The notes below the pieces were generated by a model. That model saw only the letters and a list, made by a program, of their open reading frames with translations, ran no database searches and was not told where the DNA came from. From a bacterium (lineage in GTDB: Bacteria > Cyanobacteriota > Vampirovibrionia > Gastranaerophilales > UBA9971), in contig JBAWVS010000038.1 in assembly GCA_037147175.1 (NCBI GenBank), positions 1 through 26,015 on the forward strand: a stretch of 26,015 nucleotides of DNA, written 5' to 3'. The position numbers and the translations under genes are program-made. Shown here one piece after another: positions 8,115 through 15,214 of the stretch. Numbering within the stretch: position 1 is the first letter of the stretch; every line of letters begins with the position of its first letter.

Positions 8115-9597
8115 CGGCGCTTAATCTCCCCCAGACTTCGCTTATAAAAAAAACTTTTTGCAGGATTTTCTCTATTTGTGTTGTTTTTAAGCCTTTTTCC
8201 GAAAGTTTTTCATAAACTTCTTCGTAGGAATTTCCCTCTTGAATAAGTTTTAATATGGGTTTTAATATAGTTTCTGCTTGATTTTGCAGCTCTTTATCAG
8301 AGAAAGATTCTATAAAATCATCAACAGCCTTCTGATCAGGAAATTGCTCTTGTTTAAATTCGCTGAATATCGGTTTTGCTTTATCAACAGGCGGTTCTGT
8401 TTGAATTGTGCTGGAATGAGTTTGCACTCCCACCTCCGGTACTTCAATATCTTCTTTATCAAAGCCGTATGTTTTCATAAAATATTCTTTTGTAAATTTA
8501 ACGCCGGTTTCAGATAAAGTCTTATCCCTTTGAGACAGAGTTAAATCAACGTCTTCCTCCTCATACATTTCAAATAAGGGAATATCTTTTTCGCTGAAAT
8601 TAATCTTGTAAATCCACTGAATAAGCTGATTTAAAGTTCTTTCGACAAGCTTTTTATCTGCATCGATAATGTCTTTTCTTACATCCATATGAGTTTTAGA
8701 TGCGGCAAAACTTCCTGTCTTTCCAAGTTCAGTAGTCAAAGTCTGTCCCAGTATTGCTTTTGATATTTCCGCATTCATTTTATCTATGAGTTTTTCAAAT
8801 ACATCGGCCGATGAGCCTTTAGCCGCTTCCATTATTTCGATGCTTGAATCGTCAGGAATAACGGCAATTGCATCTTGAACCATAACTTCAAGAATATCTG
8901 CAAGGTTATCGGTGTCTTCTTTACTTGTTCCTCTCGGGTGTTTGCCTATTAAAAACGGCATTCCGTATTTTTCTGTAAATATTACCCAGAATTTAAGTCC
9001 GCCTTTTTTAAATGCAACAGGCCAGAAAACTCTTGATAAAGTTCTTTCCCCGTAAGGGTTTTCATAGCTCGGGTTTGATTGTGGGCATAAGAATTTTCGC
9101 TCCGGCAATTCTTCGCCGTAATAATTATCTTTAGTTCTGAATTTTAATTTGTTATCATCATCAAAACAAAACCACTCGGGAGGTTTGGCTTTTATTTCAG
9201 AAGGAAAAATTAAATCACCTTGTTTTTGCCAAATAACCTCTAATGGCTGAAAGCCAAATAAAGATGCGCTTAAAATCTCCGATATTAACGAATGTAAGTC
9301 GATTGATTTAAAGAAATCCTCAATAAGCTGTGATTGTTGAGTCTTATCCTTGCCTCTGTTTAGTTCCCACTCAAGAGAAAGAACGCCAGATTTTCTTGAT
9401 TGAACGCAAGCCCAGACGTGCGGATCGCACAACAGCTCTTTGTAAATCCTAATATCTTTGCCCTGCTTTTTAAGCACAGGGTCAGGGTCAGGCAAAATCA
9501 TTCCCAGATTATAGAAGTTATACGATCTTTTGCGAGTTGCAATTTCATTTGCTGCGTTATTTTGTATATTTTTATCAGGGTAAATATTTTCCGTCAT
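8107..9597 (-). CDS. Phage portal protein (Mu gp29 / DUF935 family)
   Basis: The 496-residue product matches the Mu gp29-type portal family: 'DPHVWACVQSRKSGVLSLEWEL' near residues 58-80, 'ASLFGFQPLEVIW', a 'GGLKFWVIFTEKYGMPFLIG' block near 200-220, and 'KAILGQTLTTELGKTGSFAASKTHMDVR' near 285-315. Twelve copies should form the ring through which the terminase packages DNA and to which the tail attaches. The C-terminus is a charged helical extension. The ATG has an AAGG site eight bases upstream. The gene is separated from the upstream large terminase by 231 bases, the only sizeable gap in an otherwise overlapping operon, so it may have its own promoter. It overlaps the cytosine methyltransferase start by eight bases. 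Confidence 0.9.
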   Translation of the reverse strand: MTENIYPDKNIQNNAANEIATRKRSYNFYNLGMILPDPDPVLKKQGKDIRIYKELLCDPHVWACVQSRKSGVLSLEWELNRGKDKTQQSQLIEDFFKSIDLHSLISEILSASLFGFQPLEVIWQKQGDLIFPSEIKAKPPEWFCFDDDNKLKFRTKDNYYGEELPERKFLCPQSNPSYENPYGERTLSRVFWPVAFKKGGLKFWVIFTEKYGMPFLIGKHPRGTSKEDTDNLADILEVMVQDAIAVIPDDSSIEIMEAAKGSSADVFEKLIDKMNAEISKAILGQTLTTELGKTGSFAASKTHMDVRKDIIDADKKLVERTLNQLIQWIYKINFSEKDIPLFEMYEEEDVDLTLSQRDKTLSETGVKFTKEYFMKTYGFDKEDIEVPEVGVQTHSSTIQTEPPVDKAKPIFSEFKQEQFPDQKAVDDFIESFSDKELQNQAETILKPILKLIQEGNSYEEVYEKLSEKGLKTTQIEKILQKVFFISEVWGRLSADD

Positions 9598-9828
9598 AAT
9601 TTTGCCTTCTGAACTATTCTTAAATACCGTTTAAATTGCGTTTAAATTTCTCTGTAACGAGTTTTTGCTGTCAGTTGAGTATCAAACTATGCAAATGTTT
9701 TTAAAGTTGCCTTAAATCGTCTTAAGCAGCTTTCAATAAAATGAGTTTTTAAAAAGTGAAGCAAATCTAACAAAAATGCGGACAGGTACCGCCTGCTTCG
9801 CACCCTTTTTAATACTCCTGCTGCCATA
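9598..9828. other. Unexplained 231-base spacer between large terminase and portal genes
   Basis: All other junctions in this operon overlap or are within a few tens of bases. The spacer is AT-rich, holds the tandem repeat at 9628-9648, and contains most of a small minus-strand ORF that begins inside the terminase gene. A short GC-rich patch (about 9778-9804) stands out from its surroundings. I see no clear promoter or terminator. Confidence 0.6.
9628..9648. repeat. Tandem CGTTTAAATT repeat upstream of the portal gene
   Basis: CGTTTAAATT occurs at 9628-9637 and again at 9639-9648, 11 bases apart, about one helical turn. It lies 30-50 bases upstream of the portal start and could be a regulator site or part of a promoter. 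Function unknown. Confidence 0.5.
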
Positions 9829-9851
9829 TCAATAATTTTTCGTAATCTCAT
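9687..9851 (-). CDS. Possible small basic protein overlapping the terminase 3' end
   Basis: A 54-codon frame starts at the ATG at 9851, inside the terminase gene in another frame, and fills much of the spacer before the portal gene. A weak AAGGGAAAG purine run lies just upstream. The product would be strongly basic at both ends ('VLKRVRSRRY', 'CLRRFKATLK') with a hydrophobic middle ('LSAFLLDLLHFLKTHF'). I recognise no family. It may be a real overlapping gene or a chance frame; the family-like features are too few to choose. Confidence 0.25.
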   Translation of the reverse strand: MRLRKIIDMAAGVLKRVRSRRYLSAFLLDLLHFLKTHFIESCLRRFKATLKTFA

Positions 9852-11172
9852 AACTTTCCCTTGGTTGTCTGGAAACAATATTTATAGGACCTGCATTGCT
9901 TCCTGCAGCATAAAGAGCCAGAGCTAATGCCCAGAATCTGTCTGCGTGACCCGATGCTTCTGATTTCTCGACATCAAACCTGATATTGCCTGCAGTTGTT
10001 GTTATTCTTCTGACAGAGTGTAAATCTTCTCTGATTTCATGCTGACTTGGGATATAAACAGTTTTATCTTCAAAATTGGTTCTTAAGTTATACGCCATCT
10101 CTTCTTTTATCTTGTTAGTAAAAGTTATCGGCTCAACTCTGTATTGTCCGAATTTCCTTTGAGCCGTTTCCGCTAATTGCATTCCAAGTCCCGTTGCATC
10201 TATACAGCACCTTCTTAAATTCTTATGTTTAAGGATGTTTGATAAAACTTCTTCCTGAATATGAAACGGAGTTTTCTCCATTTCTTTAATCATTCTTGTA
10301 TATTTAACATTTCCCAGAACCTCTATAATCCAGATAACAGATAAATCTTTCTTTCTGCCGATATCCATACCGACAAACAAATCGCCTGTTACCTCTGATA
10401 AATCCCTGTACAAATCTTCAATTTCACAAGTATTTATTAAGTCATAAGGCAAAAAAGCTGTTGTCTCATCTATTGCCTCGCAACAATATTCCTGCAGCCA
10501 GGTATATTCATCAAAACAGTCTTCTCTTTGTTCCTGAATCCAGTTTTGTTTTTCTTCTTCTGTTGTAGGCTTGCAAAGTATTTTATCAACAAGTCCCTCG
10601 GCTACAGCCAGTTGAATCGGGGTGGAATGAAGATTCCATTTGAGTGAACCCTTTTTAACCTGCTCAATAAATTTAAAATATCTGCAATTTTTACCGTTAT
10701 GAGTAGATAAAATTCTGAGCGGAAATCCCCAAGTTACACAAGGACGCGCCGCAGTCCAAAGCTCATCTGCTCTGTCGTGGTGGGCAAACTCATCAAGAAT
10801 AACTTTACCGCCTTTGCTCCTGAAACCTTTGGGGTTAGAAGAAAGAGCGTGAATTTTAGTGCCGTTTGAAAACTCGATTACAAAGGCTTTAATATCTTTT
10901 TCCGAATCAATGACAATGTTGCCAAGCGGTTTTGCGGCTATGTTAAATAACTTTGTCCATTGTTCGCAATAAAGAATATATTCTTTCGCCGCTGATTCAT
11001 CGGCAGAAGAAAACCAGACGGCAGGGACTTTTTTGCTTATGCAGTCCCTGACATCTTCGTATGACTGTACGTAAGTAGCACCGATTCTTCTGGATTTTTC
11101 CCAGATTTTAACTTTGCTGTTATCATTCAGCCATCTTAATTGGTATGGAAGGAAATATTTATTAAGGTTCAT
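9829..11172 (-). CDS. Phage terminase large subunit (Mu gp28-like)
   Basis: The 447-residue product is a two-domain packaging motor. The N-terminal ATPase has a deviant Walker A 'KSRRIGATY' (residues 26-34) and Walker B 'VILDEFAHHD' (124-133). The C-terminal nuclease is RNase H-like, with candidate metal-binding acidic residues at D270 in 'FVGMDIGRKKD', D325 in 'CCIDATGLG' and D411 in 'GHADRFWALALAL'. It cuts and pumps DNA into the prohead through the portal. I chose the ATG at 11172, eight bases after GGGGA, over a frame to 11199; it overlaps the small terminase gene by 11 bases. The order small terminase, large terminase, portal matches Mu. Packaging type (Mu-style with flanking host DNA, or pac/cos) cannot be inferred here. 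Confidence 0.9.
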   Translation of the reverse strand: MNLNKYFLPYQLRWLNDNSKVKIWEKSRRIGATYVQSYEDVRDCISKKVPAVWFSSADESAAKEYILYCEQWTKLFNIAAKPLGNIVIDSEKDIKAFVIEFSNGTKIHALSSNPKGFRSKGGKVILDEFAHHDRADELWTAARPCVTWGFPLRILSTHNGKNCRYFKFIEQVKKGSLKWNLHSTPIQLAVAEGLVDKILCKPTTEEEKQNWIQEQREDCFDEYTWLQEYCCEAIDETTAFLPYDLINTCEIEDLYRDLSEVTGDLFVGMDIGRKKDLSVIWIIEVLGNVKYTRMIKEMEKTPFHIQEEVLSNILKHKNLRRCCIDATGLGMQLAETAQRKFGQYRVEPITFTNKIKEEMAYNLRTNFEDKTVYIPSQHEIREDLHSVRRITTTAGNIRFDVEKSEASGHADRFWALALALYAAGSNAGPINIVSRQPRESYEITKNY

Positions 11173-11584
11173 TTTTAATCCCCAGAACTTCTTCTTCAAT
11201 CAGCCTGATAATATCTTCGGTCAAGCCTTTACTCTCTTGTTTTTGATTTTTTCTTGTTGTCACGTCTTCATACTCTTTAACTTTGGTAATTAAAGGAAGC
11301 ATTCGGGTAAAGGCAAACATCCTGCCGGAGTCTACCTTATTTCCGTTTTCAAGATCCTGATCGATAGAGCGCATTAATTTTTTGGCAAATTCATACAATT
11401 CCTCATGAAAAGCCAGCTTTGATGCGACATATTGTTTTTTCTTGTCATCCCAGCCGTTTTCGTCTTTCCAATTGCGAATTGTTCTTGAACCGAGATTAAG
11501 CCTTGAAGCTATCTCCTCTATTCCCATCTGTTCATATACAAAGAACCTTTCAGCCTCGTTATAAAAAAGATGTTTTTTACTCAA
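11162..11584 (-). CDS. Probable phage terminase small subunit
   Basis: The 140-residue product has a helix-turn-helix near its N-terminus ('IEEIASRLNLGSRTIRNWK', residues 22-40) followed by a mostly helical, charged region. This is the usual build of small terminases of Mu-like phages, which bind the packaging start and hand DNA to the large subunit. Its position immediately before the large subunit supports the call. The start is a TTG overlapping the stop of the upstream gene, with AGGA a few bases before; the next methionine is residue 20, which would cut into the DNA-binding domain. The rare start may keep the amount of small subunit low. A transcription regulator is a less likely alternative given the context. 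Confidence 0.75.
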   Translation of the reverse strand: MSKKHLFYNEAERFFVYEQMGIEEIASRLNLGSRTIRNWKDENGWDDKKKQYVASKLAFHEELYEFAKKLMRSIDQDLENGNKVDSGRMFAFTRMLPLITKVKEYEDVTTRKNQKQESKGLTEDIIRLIEEEVLGIKNEP

Positions 11585-11822
11585 AGTCCTGCTCCATTCT
11601 TTGAATTTTCAGTTGCAGGCTTTTCATTTCCGCAGCAACAACATTTAATCTGTTCACAGAATGTACGGCTTTCTCTGTCTCCAGCCTTGTGATGTCTTCT
11701 TCGTAAGGATTTAAAAAAGAACGGATAAGAATTATCAGACCGGAAGCTTCTGTATCAAGAGATTTAAATTTCTTTTTAATTTCTGCCAATTGTCCCTTAA
11801 ACTGCATTTTTTCTATGTTCAT
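11577..11822 (-). CDS. Small helical phage protein upstream of terminase
   Basis: The 81-residue product is charged and predicted largely alpha-helical: 'QLAEIKKKFKSLDTEASGLIILIRSFLNPYEEDITRLETEKA' followed by a heptad-like 'VNRLNVVAAEMKSLQLKIQRMEQDF'. Proteins of this size and build occupy the slot before the small terminase in many Mu-like phages, but I do not know a demonstrated function. The start is the ATG at 11822, with AAGAGG about six bases upstream; the frame extends two codons further to a GTG. Its stop overlaps the small terminase start by eight bases, so the two are coupled. A packaging accessory role is an inference from position only. Confidence 0.65.
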   Translation of the reverse strand: MNIEKMQFKGQLAEIKKKFKSLDTEASGLIILIRSFLNPYEEDITRLETEKAVHSVNRLNVVAAEMKSLQLKIQRMEQDFE

Positions 11823-11859
11823 AAGCACCTCTTAAGTTGGGATATAAATACAATAGTTG

Positions 11860-12135
11860 TTATGACTGACTAAATAAGCCTTCGTCATTGCCTTTTAACG
11901 ATTTTCTAAGTATCGGACACCATAAATTAGTATCAATTTTGCTTTCTATTCTTGATAAAAGAGCCGCATGGTATTGATTCGTTTCAAGAAGGTCTTTTAA
12001 TACCTGAAAATTGTTATTAATGATGGTTTCGAAAGTTTTAACCTGTGATTTGTGATAGATGTACCAAATGGCAAAAACTACGGCAGGAAAGCCGATGTTT
12101 TTCACAAGTTCGATTAATAAAACAGTTTCTGACAT
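11860..12135 (-). CDS. Holin-like single-span membrane protein
   Basis: The 91-residue product has a short N-terminus, one membrane segment ('IGFPAVVFAIWYIYH', about residues 14-28), then a charged helix 'FETIINNNFQVLKDLLETN' and a further helix. This layout resembles the BhlA/UviB and YvrJ type of holin-like proteins, and lysis genes precede the packaging genes in Mu. It would sit in the inner membrane with the helical part in the cytoplasm. The start is the ATG at 12135, with GAGG seven bases upstream; an in-frame TTG at 12147 overlaps that ribosome site and is unlikely. It is the first gene of the leftward operon and follows a terminator-like hairpin in the leader. No endolysin is encoded near it. 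The membrane topology is clear; the lytic role is inferred. Confidence 0.55.
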   Translation of the reverse strand: MSETVLLIELVKNIGFPAVVFAIWYIYHKSQVKTFETIINNNFQVLKDLLETNQYHAALLSRIESKIDTNLWCPILRKSLKGNDEGLFSQS

Positions 12136-12156
12136 AATCAACCTCAAATCTTTCAG

Positions 12157-12197
12157 CAGAAAGAAAAACGGGGCATTTGCCCGTTTTATTCTTTCTT
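12157..12197. terminator. Bidirectional terminator-like hairpin in the leftward leader
   Basis: The core ACGGGGCATTTGCCCGT is flanked by complementary A-rich and T-rich arms (AAAGAAAAA to the left, TTTTATTCTTT to the right), so either strand gives a GC-rich stem followed by T's. It lies between the candidate leftward promoter and the ribosome site of the first leftward gene. Leftward transcription would have to pass it, which suggests attenuation or antitermination. Alternatively it is a leftover terminator. Confidence 0.55.
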
Positions 12198-12217
12198 AAA
12201 TAAAAACTTATTTGCAC

Positions 12218-12246
12218 AGGATAAAGTATTTAAAAATCAAATTCAA
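12218..12246 (-). promoter_or_regulatory. Candidate promoter of the leftward packaging operon
   Basis: On the minus strand TTGAAT (12246-12241), a 17-base spacer and TATCCT (12223-12218) lie about 80 bases before the holin-like gene. The perfect palindrome at 12258-12275 begins 11 bases upstream of the -35 element. Imperfect consensus match, supported by position. Confidence 0.4.
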
Positions 12247-12257
12247 ATGCAACACTG

Positions 12258-12297
12258 CACTGCATTAATGCAGTGTAAAAACACACTGCATTAATGC
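12258..12297. promoter_or_regulatory. Paired TGCATTAATGC operator boxes between divergent operons
   Basis: CACTGCATTAATGCAGTG (12258-12275) is an exact 18-base palindrome. Its first 14 bases recur at 12284-12297, 26 bases downstream, as a half-degenerate copy ending GCG rather than GCA. The pair lies between the two candidate promoters: 11 bases from the leftward -35 and two bases from the rightward -35. This is the architecture of a dimeric regulator site controlling both late operons. The regulator is not encoded in the window as far as I can tell. Confidence 0.65.
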
Positions 12298-12299
12298 GT

Positions 12300-12329
12300 T
12301 TGAAAAGGTTTAACAGAGAAGCTTATACT
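12300..12329 (+). promoter_or_regulatory. Candidate promoter of the rightward capsid-tail operon
   Basis: TTGAAA (12300-12305), an 18-base spacer and TATACT (12324-12329) give five of six matches in each hexamer. It lies about 55 bases before the first rightward gene and directly next to the second TGCATTAATGC box, where an activator could touch RNA polymerase or a repressor could block it. Confidence 0.5.
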
Positions 12330-12385
12330 CCTCTTTAGAAATTGCGTTTTAAAACTTTTAGTAAAAAAATATGAGGATTGAAAAA

Positions 12386-12589
12386 ATGAGCGAAGCACAA
12401 GACAGTTCTGTACAAAGCGGTAAAAAGTTCTGGCAGTCAAAGACTTTCTGGGTAAATATTTTGTCCGCAATAGGCATAGCAATTCAAAGCAAAACAGGAT
12501 TTGTCGTTGACCCGGCAGTTCAGGCAATCGGCTTAACAGTAATAAACGGAGCATTAAGAGCTGTAACCAAAGAACCTGTCAGCTGGTAA
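12386..12589 (+). CDS. Small phage membrane protein, possible holin
   Basis: The 67-residue product has a soluble N-terminus ('EAQDSSVQSGKKFWQSKTFW'), one hydrophobic segment ('VNILSAIGIAIQS') and a second, weaker one ending in 'LTVINGALRAVTKEPVSW'. Short proteins with the pattern 'FW.sKTFWvN...' and a C-terminal 'iN..LR..T.epv.W' are common in phages and are often annotated as holin or hypothetical. The start is the ATG at 12386, with AGGA eight bases upstream; an earlier ATG at 12371 would place that ribosome site inside the coding region. It is the first gene of the rightward operon, facing the other holin-like gene across the control region. The family is widespread, but the lysis role is uncertain. 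Confidence 0.6.
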   Translation: MSEAQDSSVQSGKKFWQSKTFWVNILSAIGIAIQSKTGFVVDPAVQAIGLTVINGALRAVTKEPVSW

Positions 12590-12635
12590 ACATAACTATT
12601 TAAACAGTAATACTCAATTATAGTGAGGGAAAACA

Positions 12636-13628
12636 TTGAAATTTTTTGAAGTATTCAAAGCCGGTAATTATCCGCAAGGGACTTTTTCACAAAACGATGT
12701 GGAATTACTTGCATCTAACTATGACCCTAAATTCTGCGAAGCACCGGTAACGCTTGACCATGAACAAAAAGGACCGGCATACGGCTGGGTGTCAGGATTA
12801 AAATCAGAAAACGGCAAATTAAAAGCATCTTTCAGAGATGTTGCAGATGAATTAAAAGACTTTGTACAAGCAGGGAAATACAAAAAAATCTCTGTTGAAA
12901 TTTACAGAGAACTTGAAGGCAAAAAACCGTATTTAAAAGCGGTTTCATTTCTCGGAGCTGCTATTCCGCAAATTAAAGGAATGGACCCTGTTGAGTTTAA
13001 AGAAGGCGAATCTGAAATCTATATCTTTGAAATAGCAACAGAAAAACCTGAAGTCAAACCTGAAATTGTAGAAAATCAGGAATTAATCAAACTTCAGGAG
13101 CAAGTGACAGAACTTGAAAGCCAAATAAAACTCTTCAGCGATAAAAAAGAACCGAATGAAATAGTCGCAAAATTGCAAGAAAAAGTGCAGACAATGTCTG
13201 TGCTGATATCTAAAATGCAGGATGACTCTGCTGCAAGGCAAAAAGCAGAATTTGAATTGTCAAAACTTCGTCTGCAAATGAAACAAAGCGAATTTGAACA
13301 ATTTCTCGATGCTCAAATTACAGGAGGCACTTTAACTCCGATACAAAAAGATTTGAGCCTTAAAATCCTTGTGGCGCTTGACAGCAATCCTCAGTTTAAA
13401 CAAGGCGACACCTCGGTTGACGAGTTTAAAGAACTTTTAAAATCCCTTCCCAAGCAAGTCGAGTTTGGCGAATTTGCAACTAAAAACAAGCAAAAAAATA
13501 CCGATGCCGAAATCGTAAATTTTGAAAACGCCAGCGATGAAAGCATCGCTATTTACAATGAGGCAAAATCACTGAGCGATAAAGAGAAAATCCCCTTCAA
13601 GGATGCTCTTTTAAAGTTATACAAATAA
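12636..13628 (+). CDS. I: Mu I-like capsid maturation protease with scaffold-like C-terminus
   Basis: The 330-residue product begins like Mu-type phage proteases: 'VFKAGNYPQGTFSQNDVELLASNYDPKFCEAPVTLDHE' (about 6-43), then 'AYGWVSGLKSENGKLKASF', 'GKYKKISVEIYRE' and 'LKAVSFLGAAIPQIKGM' near 108-122. This part should process head proteins during capsid maturation. From about residue 140 it becomes charged and coiled-coil (142-235), as expected of an internal scaffold region made as one polypeptide with the protease. The start is TTG, preceded by GAGGG at good spacing; there is no better ATG. It lies immediately before the major capsid gene, as I does in Mu. I cannot assign catalytic residues with certainty from sequence alone. 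Confidence 0.8.
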   Translation: MKFFEVFKAGNYPQGTFSQNDVELLASNYDPKFCEAPVTLDHEQKGPAYGWVSGLKSENGKLKASFRDVADELKDFVQAGKYKKISVEIYRELEGKKPYLKAVSFLGAAIPQIKGMDPVEFKEGESEIYIFEIATEKPEVKPEIVENQELIKLQEQVTELESQIKLFSDKKEPNEIVAKLQEKVQTMSVLISKMQDDSAARQKAEFELSKLRLQMKQSEFEQFLDAQITGGTLTPIQKDLSLKILVALDSNPQFKQGDTSVDEFKELLKSLPKQVEFGEFATKNKQKNTDAEIVNFENASDESIAIYNEAKSLSDKEKIPFKDALLKLYK

Positions 13629-13649
13629 AGTTTTAATTAAGGAGACACG

Positions 13650-14564
13650 ATGGGAAGATTAGAAGATTTACGGATAAATGCGTATTTATCCGAGGTAGCA
13701 AGAGGCTACAGCAATAATGCTTTTATTGCAGATGCTCTTTTTCCGACAATAGAGTCTGAATTAGAAAAGATTGATATCTTTGAATTCAACAAAGAAGCTT
13801 TTCAGGTCTACAATACAGAGCGCGCAATCAGAGCTGATTCCAATGTTATGAGCCCTAAAGGATTCAACAAAAAATCTGCAACCTTAGCAGAACACGATTT
13901 GGCTTATCCGATTGATTACAGGGAAGAAGAAGAGTCTAAAAAGGTTAAGCTTCAACTTCACGCAACAAATGTCGTAACTGAAGGCTTAAAGCTGAAACAC
14001 GAAACACAGTGCGCCGATTTAGTTCAAAACCCTGCAAATTACACTTCAGGCAATAAAATTACTCTCTCGGGAACTGCTAAATTTTCCGATAAAGATTCTG
14101 ACCCTGTCGGCGTGATTGAAGATGCCAAAGATGCGATTGCCGGAAAGATTGCTCAAGATCCGAATACCATGGTCATCGGACACGAGTCTTGGAAAATCCT
14201 CAAACGCCATCCCCAAATTAAAGAACTCATAAGCAATAATATGAATAAGCTTGTCACTCTTGAGTTTTTAAAAGAAATATTTGAAATCCCCAATATTTAC
14301 ATAGGAAAATCTGTTTTTGTAAATGAAAGCGGAAATTTTGTAAAAGTCTGGGGAGATAATATCATCCTTGCCTATACTTCGCCTCTTTCTTCAAGAACGG
14401 AGTATGACCCTGCGTTTGCTTATACGGTCAAAAAGAAAAATGCGCTGAATATTGATGAGTACCGCAAAGAAGGCAACAAGCTCAAATTTATCAGAGCAAC
14501 AGATATTTATACTCCGTTTTTAGTCGGTCCTGAAGCAGGTTACCTGATTTCAGATACTAATTAA
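13650..14564 (+). CDS. Major capsid protein
   Basis: The 304-residue product has features of HK97-fold capsid proteins of this phage group: an N-terminal 'SNNAFIADALFPTIESELEKIDIFEFNKEAF', a central 'VIEDAKDAIAGKIAQDPNTMVIGHESWKILKRHPQIKELI' (about 154-193), 'IYIGKSVFVNESG', 'VWGDNIILAYTS', and a C-terminal strand 'RATDIYTPFLVGPEAGYLI'. It follows the protease/scaffold and precedes the decoration protein, the usual capsid order. The ATG is preceded by AAGGAGA. There is no extended cleavable N-terminus, consistent with a separate scaffold made upstream. Expected to form most of the icosahedral shell. Confidence 0.85.
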   Translation: MGRLEDLRINAYLSEVARGYSNNAFIADALFPTIESELEKIDIFEFNKEAFQVYNTERAIRADSNVMSPKGFNKKSATLAEHDLAYPIDYREEEESKKVKLQLHATNVVTEGLKLKHETQCADLVQNPANYTSGNKITLSGTAKFSDKDSDPVGVIEDAKDAIAGKIAQDPNTMVIGHESWKILKRHPQIKELISNNMNKLVTLEFLKEIFEIPNIYIGKSVFVNESGNFVKVWGDNIILAYTSPLSSRTEYDPAFAYTVKKKNALNIDEYRKEGNKLKFIRATDIYTPFLVGPEAGYLISDTN

Positions 14565-14606
14565 TTCTTAATTTTAATTGTAAAAAATAATTTTAGAGAG
14601 GTGCAA

Positions 14607-14876
14607 ATGCCTAATTACACAGTAAAAGGAACGAATATTCTTCACAACAAAACAGTCTTTGCCGAAGGATCAACAATTGAGCTTGATTCAGAAGAAGCAA
14701 TACGACTCGCCGATTATCTTGAAGAAATTCCGGAAACTAAAAAAGAAACCAAAAAACAAGATGACAGTAAACAGGCAAAGCCTGCTGCAAAAGAACCTAA
14801 AACTCCCGGAACGCCACAACCGGCAACAACGAAATCAGAAGATACGAATTCTGAAAACACCGGAGGTACTCAATAA
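14607..14876 (+). CDS. Small phage head protein with disordered tail (DUF7210-like)
   Basis: The 89-residue product has a short ordered N-terminus ('YTVKGTNILHNKTVFAEGSTIELDSEEAIRLADYLEEI', about 3-40) of the kind seen in small proteins next to the capsid gene of Mu-like phages. A low-complexity tail rich in Lys, Thr, Pro and Gln follows and is presumably disordered. The start is the ATG at 14607, directly after GAGAGG; an in-frame GTG at 14601 overlaps that site. Its stop overlaps the next ATG (TAATG). A minor head or linker role is likely but not shown. Confidence 0.65.
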   Translation: MPNYTVKGTNILHNKTVFAEGSTIELDSEEAIRLADYLEEIPETKKETKKQDDSKQAKPAAKEPKTPGTPQPATTKSEDTNSENTGGTQ

Positions 14877-15214
14877 TGGTTGAAAAATTATACAAACCGC
14901 TTTTAACAGAATCAATAAAAGTAACAGTCAATGTCGAGAAGCAAAGATTTATAGGCTTTGATGGAAATTACTGCACGGCTAACGCTAAAGCCCTCGGGGT
15001 TTCTGACGTTGAAATCGAAGCCGGACAATTTGCGCCGGTTGGACTACTCGGAATTCTTCTTGTAAAAACTGCAGAAGCAATAACCAAAGGTTCTAAAGTT
15101 GCTTCTGATGCAACCGGTTTAGCGGTTGCTTTCACTGCAGGCGAATCAAACGGCTATTCGCTTGATGCTGCTGCAGGAGCAGGTGAAATTATACGAATAG
15201 CAAGGGGAATCTAG
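14876..15214 (+). CDS. Capsid decoration (cement) protein, DUF2190 family
   Basis: The 112-residue product matches the DUF2190 capsid cement family: repeated short beta segments and turns such as 'RFIGFDGNYCTANAKALGVSD', 'GQFAPVGLLGILLVKTAEAITKGSKVASDATGLAVAF', and a C-terminal 'AAGAGEIIRIARG'. Such proteins bind the outside of the expanded shell and stabilise it. The ATG overlaps the previous stop, with GGAGG upstream, so it is efficiently translated, as a protein needed in hundreds of copies should be. It follows the capsid gene as in related phages. Length is typical. Confidence 0.85.
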   Translation: MVEKLYKPLLTESIKVTVNVEKQRFIGFDGNYCTANAKALGVSDVEIEAGQFAPVGLLGILLVKTAEAITKGSKVASDATGLAVAFTAGESNGYSLDAAAGAGEIIRIARGI

